The notes below the pieces were generated by a model. The model saw only the letters and a list, made by a program, of their open reading frames with translations, was not told where the DNA came from and did no database searches. Below are positions 32,101 to 41,314 of a stretch of DNA of 64,000 nucleotides, piece by piece. The position numbers and the translations under genes are program-made. Origin of the DNA: Agrypnia vestita (Eukaryota > Arthropoda > Insecta > Trichoptera > Phryganeidae). The stretch covers positions 102,413 to 166,412 of the forward strand of contig JADDOH010023043.1 in NCBI GenBank assembly GCA_016648135.1, in the 5' to 3' direction. The first letter of the stretch is position 1, and every line of letters starts with the position of its first letter.

Positions 32101-32926
32101 GCTTCGCACGCTTAAATGTCCCGATCTTGTTAATCTTTATTATTAATTTATTGAGTTTAAAAGCCGATAAACTTAATTATATAAAGCGGCAAAACATATT
32201 TTCTATTCAAAATTGAATGTAGAAGATTCAAGACCGAAATTTTTGCTACTAGATACGAGACACCATGTATAATAGACAGTAATTCTAGTTGCATGTTGAT
32301 GTGTGCGTGGAGTGTTTATGTGTATGTGTGTGTTATTTAAACAAATAAAGTTTCGCAATGTTAATAAATCAGCGAGTGAATTCGTCGTGAAGTCGAAATG
32401 AAAAATCCAACAATCAGGGATCCAGGAAAATAATATGTATTGACAGATAAAATTTTTCCATTAGTTTTTAAACATGTTTTTACAAGGTTATAAAGATCTT
32501 CCATATATTGTTCAGAGCGTAGCCCTCGAGCGACAGAGCAATACTCCACTCAATTTTAACATTATTTATCACATGCCTATAAATCGGTAACTGTCATTAA
32601 AGTAACTTACCTATATATCGAACATTCAAAAATTCATTAGATTGAAAATGATCAAACCCTTGCAAAATATTCTAGTTATAATTTCAAAGTTTTCTTAAGT
32701 GTAAATAAAAAACAAAGATTTTGTTTTGTTCAAATCACGTTTTATTGAATAATCAGGATACAACGTATACTAAAATAAAATTTAAGTTAAATAAAAAATA
32801 AGAACTATTGTTAAAACATACTTAAAAGGTAACCATTTGCAAAAATTATCAAATTATTTGTAAAATTCAATTTACTATTGACGCTATTTCCAATTATTAA
32901 ACTGTCTAATTTTCCTAACAATAATG

Positions 32927-33165
32927 TTATTTATATGCAAAATTTTTAATGTCAAAATAATGATTTATTTCTAAAAGATGATTGGAAAATTTAGAAAAGT
33001 TATTGCTATTTAAACATCTTAAGCGGTACCTAATTCTAATATCAAAATTTTTACAGGTCTTTCCTATATAAAAATAATTAAAGGCATTACAAATTAATTT
33101 ATATAGTATTTTCTCTTCATCAATAATAATAATGATGAAGAGAATTTTTTTTTCGTAAAGTTTTT
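32927..33165 (-). pseudogene. Penelope-like element GIY-YIG endonuclease fragment
   Basis: Minus-strand open frame: EEKILYKLICNAFNYFYIGK, TCKNFDIRIRYRLRCLN and FSKFSNHLLEINHYFDIKN. FYIG...R is the GIY-YIG endonuclease signature as it appears in PLE C-termini (the first tyrosine position is occupied by NYFYIGK). It aligns well with 34265-34565 (plus strand) and 35640-35815. The N-terminal part of the ORF upstream of about 33165 is not PLE. The copy is truncated at both ends. Confidence 0.75.
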
Positions 33166-33228
33166 TACTATTGTAGTCTGAGGCTTGGATCGATATTTTT
33201 CGATATTCTAATCGAAAGATATCGATCA

Positions 33229-33525
33229 TGTCGGAAGCCGCAGACAGCACAGCGCTATACCTTTTTTGGGAGAATATTCTGGAAGCAGGCGCAAATGTCT
33301 ATAAATAGAGAGAGAGAGACGCGATTTCTAACACTCTCCTCGTAGACCCCGTTCATCCAGTGTTTTATAACTAGTCTTAAGTTTTTATTAAAAGTATTGT
33401 TAAAAATCGGTGTATTCAAAAATTAAATAAATCTTGTAAGTATATTCCAAATTCTTCTTTTTATTCTCTGCTTCCCGAAATATATGTATATTCCAATATT
33501 TAGATACCCCAGTATTTAAATATTG
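33229..33525 (+). mobile_element. Probable LTR (5' end uncertain) followed by tRNA-Trp-like PBS
   Basis: Contains a heat-shock-element-like site at 33271-33285, TATAAATAG at 33300-33308, a (GA)n tract, and an AATAAAT polyadenylation-like site near 33425. It is followed by TGGTGACCCC (33526-33535), which matches the first ten bases of primer-binding sites that use tRNA-Trp, known from CsRn1-type Ty3/gypsy elements. I propose TGTCGG at 33229 as the start, but a matching CA end is not clear. No gag or pol follows. Confidence 0.4.
33271..33285 (+). promoter_or_regulatory. Perfect heat shock element upstream of TATA box
   Basis: A-GAA-TA-TTC-TG-GAA-G fits nGAAnnTTCnnGAAn exactly. TATAAATAG starts 15 bp downstream. 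This HSE-TATA spacing is like that of heat-shock promoters. No hsp coding sequence follows, so it most likely drives the LTR in which it sits. Confidence 0.55.
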
Positions 33526-33539
33526 TGGTGACCCCTTAA

Positions 33540-34180
33540 ATAAAAATAAAGCCATAAAAAACAAAAAATACCAGAGAACAAATACCCTCTCGCGCTCCTA
33601 CCACACTATCATTTAAATAAATATGTATAGGTAGGTACCTTATTTCTTGTTCTTTCTTTCTGGAGGTTTTCCAGTTTTGTGTTTTTGCTAATGAAATCTG
33701 TTAATATAGAGTTGAGCATTTTCTGTAGCACCACATCTCGAAGGCCTCCTTTTAATTGAGTCTAATTAATGCGTCCAGGAGATGTAGCGAGAGGTGACGG
33801 ACCTACCGCAATGTATCCCGAGCCACAATGGCCCAACTATTAAATGTGTCCGCATAATGGCTAACAAAATGGCCCAGGCCATAAAAATCTGTATTTACTG
33901 CTCCGTTTAGTATTCCGTATGTGGGACTGCGGGACAAGGTGGTTAGGAAATACATTAGACGTAGGTACTCAATTTATTTAATAAAATAAACACATATGAA
34001 TACTGGAAATGAATAAAGCACTAAGTGCCAAAAACAAAAATTTTCAGATAAGTATACAGATTAGTACTATGTGCCATGGCCAATACATTAAACACTGCAC
34101 TGAAGTCCTATCTGTGTTAATTTGCTAGTTACATGGAAATGCTTATTGCAAGTATTAAGTGCCGCGTCATTTTTTTTTAA
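33540..34180. other. Unclassified tract with unique mid-GC part
   Basis: 33720-33960 (AGCACCACATCTCGAAGGCC, TAATGCGTCCAGGAGATGTA) is less AT-rich and without repeats. It may be unique host DNA. No exon was recognised. Confidence 0.3.
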
Positions 34181-34264
34181 ATAATGCACTAAACGACATG
34201 CGTATTTTTTTAAAATTAAATTTTTAATTAAATTATTTTTTTAAATTAAAAAAATACATATTAA

Positions 34265-34565
34265 ATAATAAAGATAAGGATAATTTTTAAAAAAAATCGG
34301 GTGTTTATAAATTAATTTGTAATGATTGTGATTATTTTTATATAGGAAAAACGTGTAGAAATTTTGAAATTAGAGTTAAGGAACACTTAAGGTGTTTAAA
34401 TACTAATAATTATTCCGAATTTCCTAACCATCTTTTGGCTATGGATCATTCTTTTGATATTAATAAGGGTTTACAAATTTTACATACAAATTATACAGAA
34501 TAAAAATTTGATAAATTAGAAATTTTGGAAATAAGAAAGAGTGTAAATAGGTATTTTATATTATC
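34265..34565 (+). pseudogene. Penelope-like element GIY-YIG endonuclease domain (family P2)
   Basis: Plus-strand translation: YKLICNDCDYFYIGKTCRNF, EIRVKEHLRCLNTNNYSEFP, NHLLAMDHSFDINKGLQILH, then after one stop (TAA near 34501) FDKLEILEIRKSVNRYFILS. This is a clear GIY-YIG endonuclease segment of the PLE type, including the conserved 'KEHL' arginine/glutamate region and the C-terminal 'LEILEI' motif. A hammerhead sits about 65 bp downstream at 34627-34671. Reverse transcriptase upstream is missing. Confidence 0.8.
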
Positions 34566-34626
34566 ATTTTCCATATATAACTTTTTAATATTTTGATCTA
34601 TACTTCGATTTTTAAATATTATTTTT

Positions 34627-34671
34627 GTTATCCTGACGAAGAAGCCATTGGCTTCGAAACATGTTGAATTT
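34627..34671 (+). ncRNA. Hammerhead ribozyme downstream of PLE endonuclease (family P2)
   Basis: TATC-CTGACGA-A-GAAGCC-ATT-GGCTTC-GAAA-CATGTT, then GAATT. The 6-bp stem II is perfect, CTGACGA and GAAA are intact, and stem III is the palindrome ACATGT. Stem I is weak (GA/TC, then a mismatch); the P2 relic at 6254-6298 has a better-paired version (GATAT/GTATC). Confidence 0.75.
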
Positions 34672-34841
34672 TTTTCAACAAATAAGTGGTTTTAACAAAG
34701 TTAATTTATATCAATTATGAGTATTTTATAGTTTTTAGTTATTAAAATAACTCACGTGATGTACCGGCATGTAATGTAAATCGGAACATTTTTTCATACT
34801 GATATTGTTCAATAATAATGTAAAGTTATAAATGTTAACAG

Positions 34842-35025
34842 AAATAATGACCAAATCATGTCGAAAATGATTTAATAATGTATAGTCATCCACTTTTACT
34901 TAAATATTGAAAGTCTCAGAGCTCCAGCTAGTCGGAAAGATGGTGAAAAATCAATTATATGATTCCACCACAGCAAACAAACAACAAACGGACAAATAGA
35001 GCAAAATAAAAGAATGTTAAAAGAA
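34842..35025 (+). repeat. Dispersed repeat (direct copy at 41128-41310)
   Basis: AAATAATGACCAAATCATGTCG, TCATCCACTTT, ATATTGAAAGTCTCAGAGCT, CAGCTAGTCGGAAAG and GTGAAAAATCAATTA are shared in order with 41128-41310. Unknown element without coding capacity. Confidence 0.65.
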
Positions 35026-35049
35026 ATTAAATGTACAATTGATTTCTTA

Positions 35050-35232
35050 GGCCTCGGGTAGGATACGAGCGGCGAGCGGCAGAGCGTCAAAGCGTCAAAG
35101 CGCCCGAGTAGTAAGGGAAGCCGGCCACGATATGATTAAGCTCAGTACTGTGCCGTCAATGCGCCCCTTACTACTCTGGCGCATTGACGCTCTGACGCTC
35201 TGCCGCTCACCACTCGTATCGTACCCGAGATC
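35050..35232. mobile_element. GC-rich foldback MITE (183 bp) with TTA target duplication
   Basis: Arms of about 70 bp: CTCGGGTAGGATACGAGCGG, GCGGCAGAGCGTCAAAGCG and CCGAGTAGTAAGG on the left are inverted as CCTTACTACTC, GCGCATTGACGCTCTGACGC, TCTGCCGCTCACCACTCGTA and TCGTACCCGAG on the right. TTA at 35047-35049 and 35233-35235 flank it directly. The TTA duplication fits PIF/Harbinger-type insertion. No ORF. It is exceptionally GC-rich for the region and would form a very stable hairpin. Confidence 0.8.
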
Positions 35233-35247
35233 TTACAAACAAATGAT

Positions 35248-35430
35248 ATAAATTAATTACGATAAATTATAGAAGTCTCACAGAGACAAAGCTATTTATA
35301 TGGGAAACGTGTCAAGAAGTTTTTAAAGGCTAGACATACGGCTTACGACTTGTATGAGCTGGCTTAAATTATCACTTTACACAATACAACGTTCATCAAT
35401 AGCACAGTAAGAACATCCACACATCAAATC
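35248..35430 (+). repeat. R-family repeat
   Basis: ATAAATTATAGAAGTCTCAC, AGAGACAAAGCTATTTATAT, TACGGCTTACGACTTGTATG, AGCTGGCTTAAATTATCACT and ACAATACAACGTTCATC match the copies at 19805 and 60525. Sequence from 35480 to 35600 (CTATGCTAGAGATATCT, TGCTGGTAATGAAACC) is shared with 28138-28260, so a longer copy is interrupted here. Confidence 0.65.
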
Positions 35431-35639
35431 ACCAAATTTTGTATGTGTGTTCTAAACCTGTATTCGTTCAAATATTTGAAGGAACTATGCTAGAGATATC
35501 TATGGTCCTTCCAATGGCATGGTATAAATAGATTTTGCTGCTGGTAATGAAACCCGTATATTTGTTCAATGTGGAATATTAAGCAATATTTTTTTAATAT
35601 ACCTATATTATATTCGTCATCAAAATTTCTAAACCCTTT

Positions 35640-35815
35640 TTAATATCAAAATAATGATTTATTTACAAAAATTTTTTGGAAAATTTAGTAAAGTTATTGC
35701 TATCTATATATATCTTCCTTAATTCTAATGTGAAAATTTTCCTATATACAAATAATTACAAGCATTACAATTTAATTTATATAGTATTTTCTCTTTATTA
35801 AGAATAATAATGCTA
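35640..35815 (-). pseudogene. Penelope-like GIY-YIG relic
   Basis: Minus strand with stops: CNYLYIGK-like, then LRKIYIDSNNFTKFSKKFL and INHYFDIKKG, colinear with 32927-33165. The mariner copy at 35838 lies just beyond its edge. Confidence 0.65.
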
Positions 35816-35837
35816 CTACAAAGCTGTCGAGCATATA

Positions 35838-37120
35838 TTAGGTCCTTACATATGAAATTCACGTTTTGCCGTACTGGCAAATTTGATCTCAAATATCTTC
35901 TCTTTGGTTAGGAATTCCAAATCCAAATTTATACAGCTATTTACTCATGTATTTGTGTTTTGAAAATTATAATTCATTTGTTTTTTCCTCAATTGTTTTT
36001 TTCTTTGCGTCACTCAGTTTACAAAATGAAAAACTTGAAATATCGCGTTATTTACGAGTACGAGTTCCACCGTAGCACCAGGCTGCAGAAACGGCTCGAA
36101 GGATTAATGATGTGTATGGCGACGGTGCCGCAAAAGAAAACACAGTGCGTTTTTGGTTCCAACGTTTTCGTTCTGGAAATTTCGACCTGCAGAACAAGTC
36201 CCGTGGGCGGCCGGAGACCAAAGTTTATAATGAAGAATTGAAGGCTATTGTGGAAGCGGATCCATCGCAAACCACATCCGAGTTAGCTGCAGGCTGCGGT
36301 GTTAGTGATAAAACTGTTTTAATCCACTTGAAGCAAATTGGTAAGATGAAAAAGCTTGAAAGGTGGGTACCTCATGAATTGAGTGAAGCAAATCAATAAA
36401 CGCGCGTTGACTGCTGCGTTGCATTACTCAACCGGCACAATAATGAAGGGATTTTAAATCGAATCATTACCTGTGATGAAAAGTGTATCCTGTACGATAA
36501 TCGGAAGCGCTCATCGCAATGGCTGAACCCTGCCGAACCAGCCAAACCATACCCCAAGCGAAAATTGACTCCAAAAAAGTTACTTGTGAGCGTTTGGTGG
36601 ACTAGTGCTGGTGTCGTTCACTACAGCTTTCTTAAATCTGCCAGACGATTACGGCAGATGTCTATTGTCAGCAACTGCAAACCATGATGGAAAAGCTAGT
36701 TGCTAAACAACCGAGGCTGTTTAATCGCTCTAGGCCACTGCTGCTTCATGATAACGCTAGACCACACACTGCACAACAGACGGCTACCAAATTAGAGGAG
36801 CTTCAATTGGAATGTCTAAGACATCCACCGTACTCTCCGGACCTTGCCCCAATAGATTACAATTTTTTTCGAAATTTGGATAACTTCTTGCAAAGGAAAA
36901 AATTCAACTCCGATGGGGCAGTCCAAACCGCCTTCAAAGATTTTATCGATTCCCGTCCGAATGGTTTTTTAAGTAAAGGGATCGATGAACTACCTATGAG
37001 ATGGCAAAAGTGCATAGATAGCAATGGTACATACTTTGATTAAATAAATATATTATAATAAAAAAAATCGGCTTTATGTTCCTCCCATACTAAACGTCAA
37101 TTTCATATGTAAGGACCTAA
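35838..37120 (+). mobile_element. mariner transposon, copy 1 (1283 bp, broken)
   Basis: TIRs of about 29 bp start TTAGGTCCTTACATATGAAA at both ends, and TA dinucleotides flank the element (35836-35837 and 37121-37122), the target duplication of Tc1/mariner elements. The transposase gene is disrupted. The flanking R-like sequence resumes at about 37130 (ACGCCTGAAATTTATTATTT, compare 28307), so the element landed in repeat DNA. Confidence 0.9.
36026..37043 (+). pseudogene. mariner transposase pseudogene (cecropia-type)
   Basis: Nearly identical to the intact ORFs at 52.3 and 55.3 kb but inactivated. One base is missing near 36081 (codon 20 region), TAA replaces CAA at 36397-36399, and one G is missing near 36640. 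The conserved DEKWILYDN block reads DEKCILYDN. Motifs still visible in pieces: RFWFQRFRSGNF, WVPHELSE, LLHDNARPHTAQ and SPDLAPIDYNFF. Two frameshifts plus a stop make it non-functional, though the DNA ends remain mobilisable in principle. Confidence 0.9.
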
Positions 37121-37197
37121 TATATATAGCAATACACGCCTGAAATTTATTATTTTTAATTTTTTAATTCCTTTTGCAGACCAGTACATATTTTTTA

Positions 37198-37263
37198 CAA
37201 TATTTTTATATATACATATGTTCTGAGAACACGTTCTCAGAACATGCATATAAAAATATTGTT
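37198..37263. repeat. Perfect palindrome made of two R-family termini
   Basis: CAATATTTTTATATATACAT, ATGTTCTGAGAAC, AC, GTTCTCAGAACAT and GCATATAAAAATATTG form a 66-bp near-perfect inverted repeat. The arm ATGTTCTGAGAA is the R-family end also seen at 54230. This looks like an R element that lost its whole interior, bringing both ends together. Confidence 0.75.
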
Positions 37264-37299
37264 TTAAATGATAGAAAGATCATAAACCCCGTGTGTTTA

Positions 37300-37560
37300 G
37301 TATGTGGGAAGGCATAATAGTCTCGTTGGCTGTTCGTTTAATTTTACATATCGGATTTCAGTGTGCTGAGATCCGCTTTATTGGATTTCACGGTATTGGC
37401 AGGTATCCGATTGTTCTTGTTTCGGGCACGGCCGAGCTACAAGGCGTAATAGCCCGGGAAAAGACGACAAGATGTAAACCAACGTGGTGAATGAAATGAT
37501 TATTGGCTTGGTTGCCGAGTGGGTGAGCACTCGCACCTGGCAGCCTCAAATATTATTATT
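37300..37560. other. GC-rich island 6 with tRNA-like piece
   Basis: CAGTGTGCTGAGATCCGCTT, TCGGGCACGGCCGAGCTACA and AGGCGTAATAGCCCGGGAAA form a unique block. At 37506-37550, GGTTGCCGAGTGGGTGAGCA, CTCGCACCTGGC resembles a tRNA A-box region, but no B-box follows. Function unknown. Confidence 0.3.
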
Positions 37561-38173
37561 ACACAATGGACACCCGATTATTCGCGGTGGACGAATTTAT
37601 GACGGTGGGGTCCAAATGAAACATTTAAAATCAGTAATTAATTTATAACCGTAATTCGCATCAATCGTCGCTCGAGAATATTTCACTTGTCTCTGATACA
37701 CTTTTGCCGTTCCTTAGTCTAATCGTATGAGTTTACAGTTCACTTTCTATGGTTTTCACAGCCATCGCAACAAAACTGTCAACAAAATAAATTTAAAAAA
37801 ATTTTGTACACATTTTTTCTTTTTTTTTCTTCATGCCAGGATTTATATATCATAGGTGGCTTTGTCTTTCGTTTTTCTTTCGTTATCTTATATTGCGCTA
37901 AAGATAATATTATTTTCTTATTGTTATTTTGGCATGTTTAAGGAGGTTAGCATCACAAAAATTAATAAAATCGGGAAGACTTCGGTGGCTGGGTCATGTA
38001 GAGACAATGATTAAACAACAAACACCGAAGTCTCTACTAAATTCATGACCAATATGAGGATGGAAGGAAGAAGGCCAAAAATAAGATGGAGCTACAACGT
38101 TTTTGAGGGTAGTGTTACATATTGTAACGAGATGCTAAAAAGAATTTATGCACTGTCCGAAACCCCGGTGATG

Positions 38174-38751
38174 TGTCACTTGTCATAAAACTATCGGAGA
38201 ATTGAGAATGGCCTAGAGTGATCTGCGTACTTTAGGAGGCGTCTGAAACATTCGAGAATTACCTAGAAAAGCCTAGAACCCACGAAAATCTTCTCTCAAA
38301 CCCTAGAATAATCCAGAAAGTACGAGAGTATCAGCTTTCAGATATAAATACAAGCGCCGGCCACGGCGCGGAAATTATTGTTGTCGTATTGACAGTTGAA
38401 ATATGCTGCGAAGTGCGCAGGTGCGCAGGACGACGCCCAATGAGGTCAGTCGTGAGGGAATCAAAGCGATAAATAAGTGAATAATCGAGCGAAGTTCTTA
38501 CCTATGTAGCGAAATTAACCGAAGCGATTAATACATGCAGAATTGGATGGAATGTTCGAGTGAAAGTTAAATATAATGTTCCGGCGATAACAAAGTGTTT
38601 ATTTACGAGTGATAATTGTTGCGAAATAGTATAATTAAAAAATAGCCTTAAGTGTAACCGTGTTTAGTGAATTTGTACATTGAATTTTTATCAATAATTA
38701 ATAAATCGATAGTAAATGAAATTAATTCCTCTCTAGTCGCGACACGTGACA
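38174..38751 (+). mobile_element. Probable solo LTR (578 bp)
   Basis: Ends TGTCACTTGTC and GACACGTGACA are imperfect inverted repeats with TG...CA termini. Inside: CCTAGAA words at 38262, 38272 and 38302, TATAAATA at 38343-38350, a GC-rich initiator region (CAAGCGCCGGCCACGGCGCG) and an AATAAAT site near 38700. No PBS or coding sequence follows, so a solo LTR is most likely. A clear target-site duplication was not found. Related fragment at 13425-13560. Confidence 0.45.
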
Positions 38752-39119
38752 CTATTTTATTTTTTCCTGAACAATATTTGTTCTGCTTATATACAAAATG
38801 TTATTTTTCATGTCCTATAATTTTCTAAGCTGGTCCTGAATATGCGTACATCTACGCCAGCCAACAGAAACTTACAAATTGATAAAAATGAAATTTTAGG
38901 GCGAAACAGCTATCCTGTTGACGTACAAAAATTAAAACAACCATTTTATAATCCTACATCTACCCACACACTTGCGCAGAGCGAGCAATCACGAACGAGC
39001 ACACATACAGTCCTAGAAAGATGGAGTGATTTTGTAAACACTGTCATAAGGTTCGGTGTGTATTTGTTTTTAAACGTGTTGAACCGAAATTAATGAGACG
39101 ATAAGTTGTCCCTCGTTGG

Positions 39120-39300
39120 GCAAGATATATGGCCATCCCAGCGAGGCATGTCCGATTTACAAATGTTATACGAAGACCTTATTCGATGACAGGGCCGGAA
39201 TCGGTGTGCGGTGCAGAGAGTTTAATAAAAAAAATTGTTACGTAAACTTTATAATTTTAAGCGCGCCCGTACCGGCCCACGAACAACACAATAATATATA
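39120..39300. other. Short unique stretch, no gene recognised
   Basis: CATCCCAGCGAGGCATGTCC, ACAGGGCCGGAATCGGTGTG and CGGTGCAGAGAG are of higher GC than the surroundings. A 69-codon ORF covers it without a domain. Confidence 0.25.
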
Positions 39301-39527
39301 TTTTTTATTATTCTTAAATCATTAAATTCTGAAAATAAATTATTATTTACACATTGGGTAAAATAAAACTGCTAAAGAGATAAACGACATCAAAGTATGC
39401 ATTTTTTAAAAATATTTCTGACCTATCTTTTGTCAAATGTTGATCAAATATTAAAAATTCATTCGATTATCATCGAGGTAACATTACCAACTGCGAAATT
39501 CGATTTATTCGATTTGAGATACCTAGT

Positions 39528-39898
39528 CTTTATATTATACCTAATACTATTTACAATTTATTTATATTTAAGACACTATTTATTATCAATTTATTTATTT
39601 TTGTCATGTGTACTATGTAAAAAACTTTTATTGATTAGCGATGTATATTTATGTAAAATAATTGTGAAAAAAAAAATTGAACTAATTATTGATCTGGGAT
39701 ATTTTTATATTTATATATTTTATCATTTATTATTTTTCATTATTAATTAACAAAGTAAAAGTGTATTAAGTGTATTATATTATATCTTATTCAAATGTTC
39801 ACAAAATGCTCAAACTGGTACATTAATGTCACTAAAGGACCATCTATTAGGGTCATTAATCACCTATTGACGGTCCGCATGTTAAATAAAGAATCTAT
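39528..39898. repeat. LINE-like 3' repeat, uninterrupted copy of 4566-5455
   Basis: CTAATACTATTTACAATTTA, CTATGTAAAAAACTTTTATT, TATTATATCTTATTCAAATG, TTCACAAAATGCTCAAAC, TGTCACTAAAGGACCATCTA and CATGTTAAATAAAG. It ends in AAATAAAGAA. The overlapping 117-codon hydrophobic ORF is AT-driven and not a gene. Confidence 0.65.
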
Positions 39899-39899
39899 G

Positions 39900-40027
39900 T
39901 ATATATACTAACTAGTTAAAGAGAAAATACTACAAATGTCTCTAGCATAGACTAAATATACGCATTATTATTATTCGCAGACATATATATGGTATATTAT
40001 ATATCTATATATAGATTATATATAAAT

Positions 40028-40069
<42 letters not shown>

Positions 40070-40270
40070 CTCCTCTCTCTCCTCCCCCTTTGCTCCTCTG
40101 TGGAGGTTCTTACGTTGGAATTGGCGAAAGTTGCATTGCACTTAAGCTAGCTCATAAAAGTTGTAAGCCCTGGGCCATCGTATAGGACACTTCCACATAT
40201 GTTTCTCATATATAAATAGCTTCGTCTCTGCGAAACTTTTTTACTTTATCTTAATTAATTAATCTTTACT
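39900..40270 (-). repeat. R-family repeat with (CT)n microsatellite
   Basis: The reverse complement contains CTATGCTAGAGACATTTGTA (39935-39955), TGAGCTAGCTTAAG, GAAACATATGTGGAAGT and GCAGAGACGAAGCTATT, in family order. A TCTCTCTC tract at 40028-40096 is inserted in the middle. Confidence 0.6.
40028..40096. repeat. (CT)n microsatellite
   Basis: About 70 bp of CTCTCTCT with a few C insertions (CTCC). Polypurine/polypyrimidine strand bias. Confidence 0.9.
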
Positions 40271-40364
40271 TTAAAAATTAAAATTAACTACCTCTGCGTA
40301 CGGCTCTGATTAAGGATCCATAACATTTTTTGTTCACATTTATTTCAATGGGTTTTTTCGACGA

Positions 40365-40620
40365 GTGTTAACACCGTTCGAATTATAAAAAAGCTTAATT
40401 TAACGTCTTATTTGGATGTTTTGTTTAAGGCGATTGTTCCGGTGATTCATGGCCCGAATATATCACATTTATTGGATGCAATTGGGGAATATTAAACCCG
40501 CGCCAGTGATGATATCTCACGGGCAAACTGGCCAACTTAATCACCACGCCATAGCGCCTGAGGCAATACTCGGCCCGTTACGAAATATGGCTTCTTGCAC
40601 GGCGTTTTCGCGCTCAAAAA
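40365..40620. other. GC-rich island 7 (possible conserved non-coding element)
   Basis: TCATGGCCCGAATATATCAC, ATTTATTGGATGCAATTGGG, CCCGCGCCAGTGATGATATC, CAACTTAATCACCACGCCAT, AGCGCCTGAGGCAATACTCG and GCTTCTTGCACGGCG. Unique and without a coding frame. TTTATTG and TTAATCAC words are homeodomain-like, but this is suggestive only. GCGTATCACGTACGCGTGCGG at 40718-40738 is a nearby CG-rich palindromic patch. Confidence 0.35.
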
Positions 40621-41127
40621 TGTTTTAAAAATGTTAAAAAAAAATAGTCTCGAAAAAAAATTGATGATGTTTTTAATAACTGAGGAAAATTAAAGTAGAA
40701 ATTAAAACGTTCGCTGCCGCGTATCACGTACGCGTGCGGTAGTGACCGGAAAAATTCCGCTAACCCGTATTACGTACGCGGCTCGTAATTCGCCCGTTAC
40801 AGGTAGAAATGGCCCATGCAAATGTTTTTCTGAACAATTTTTACCGAGACTGCGTTCGTAAGTTGTTTATTTCGAAATTTTTTGATATTTGTTTCTTGAA
40901 GTATTTGGTATGATATCGTATAAATTATTTTGACGTATTTATAAATATTTATTTATTTAGTGAACAAATGAATAAAAAAAAATTAAAGACATGCTTTTGC
41001 ACGATTTTTAATATCACCCGTGCAGTATTCAAATAACGTTGTTTTAAAGTTTTAAACAAATTTTCGGCATGTTCTTCAGATGTTCTGCGGCTTTTGCTTG
41101 TGAATGACTTGATTATTAATTTTAGTC

Positions 41128-41310
41128 GAAATAATGACCAAATCATGTCGAAAATGATAAAATAATTTATAATCATCCACTTTGCGTAAATATTGAAAGT
41201 TTCAGAGCTCTAGCTAGTCGGGAAGTTAGTGAAAAATCAATTACAAGATTCCATTACAACAAGCAAACAGACAAAGAGGGTTAAATTAAAGCATGTAAAA
41301 AAAAATATTT
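41128..41310 (+). repeat. Dispersed repeat, second copy of 34842-35025
   Basis: GAAATAATGACCAAATCATG, TCGAAAATGA, ATAATCATCCACTTTGCG, ATATTGAAAGTTTCAGAGCT, AGCTAGTCGGGAAG and GTGAAAAATCAATTAC follow the first copy base for base with scattered changes. Confidence 0.65.
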
Positions 41311-41314
41311 TTAG

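Noticed and set aside
37505..37560. Functional tRNA gene
   Set aside because: An A-box-like GGTTGCCGAGTGGGTGAGC is present, but there is no B-box, T-arm or acceptor pairing downstream.
39397..39750. 117-codon hydrophobic ORF, apparent membrane protein
   Set aside because: It lies wholly in a dispersed AT-rich repeat; Ile/Leu/Tyr/Phe richness reflects base composition.
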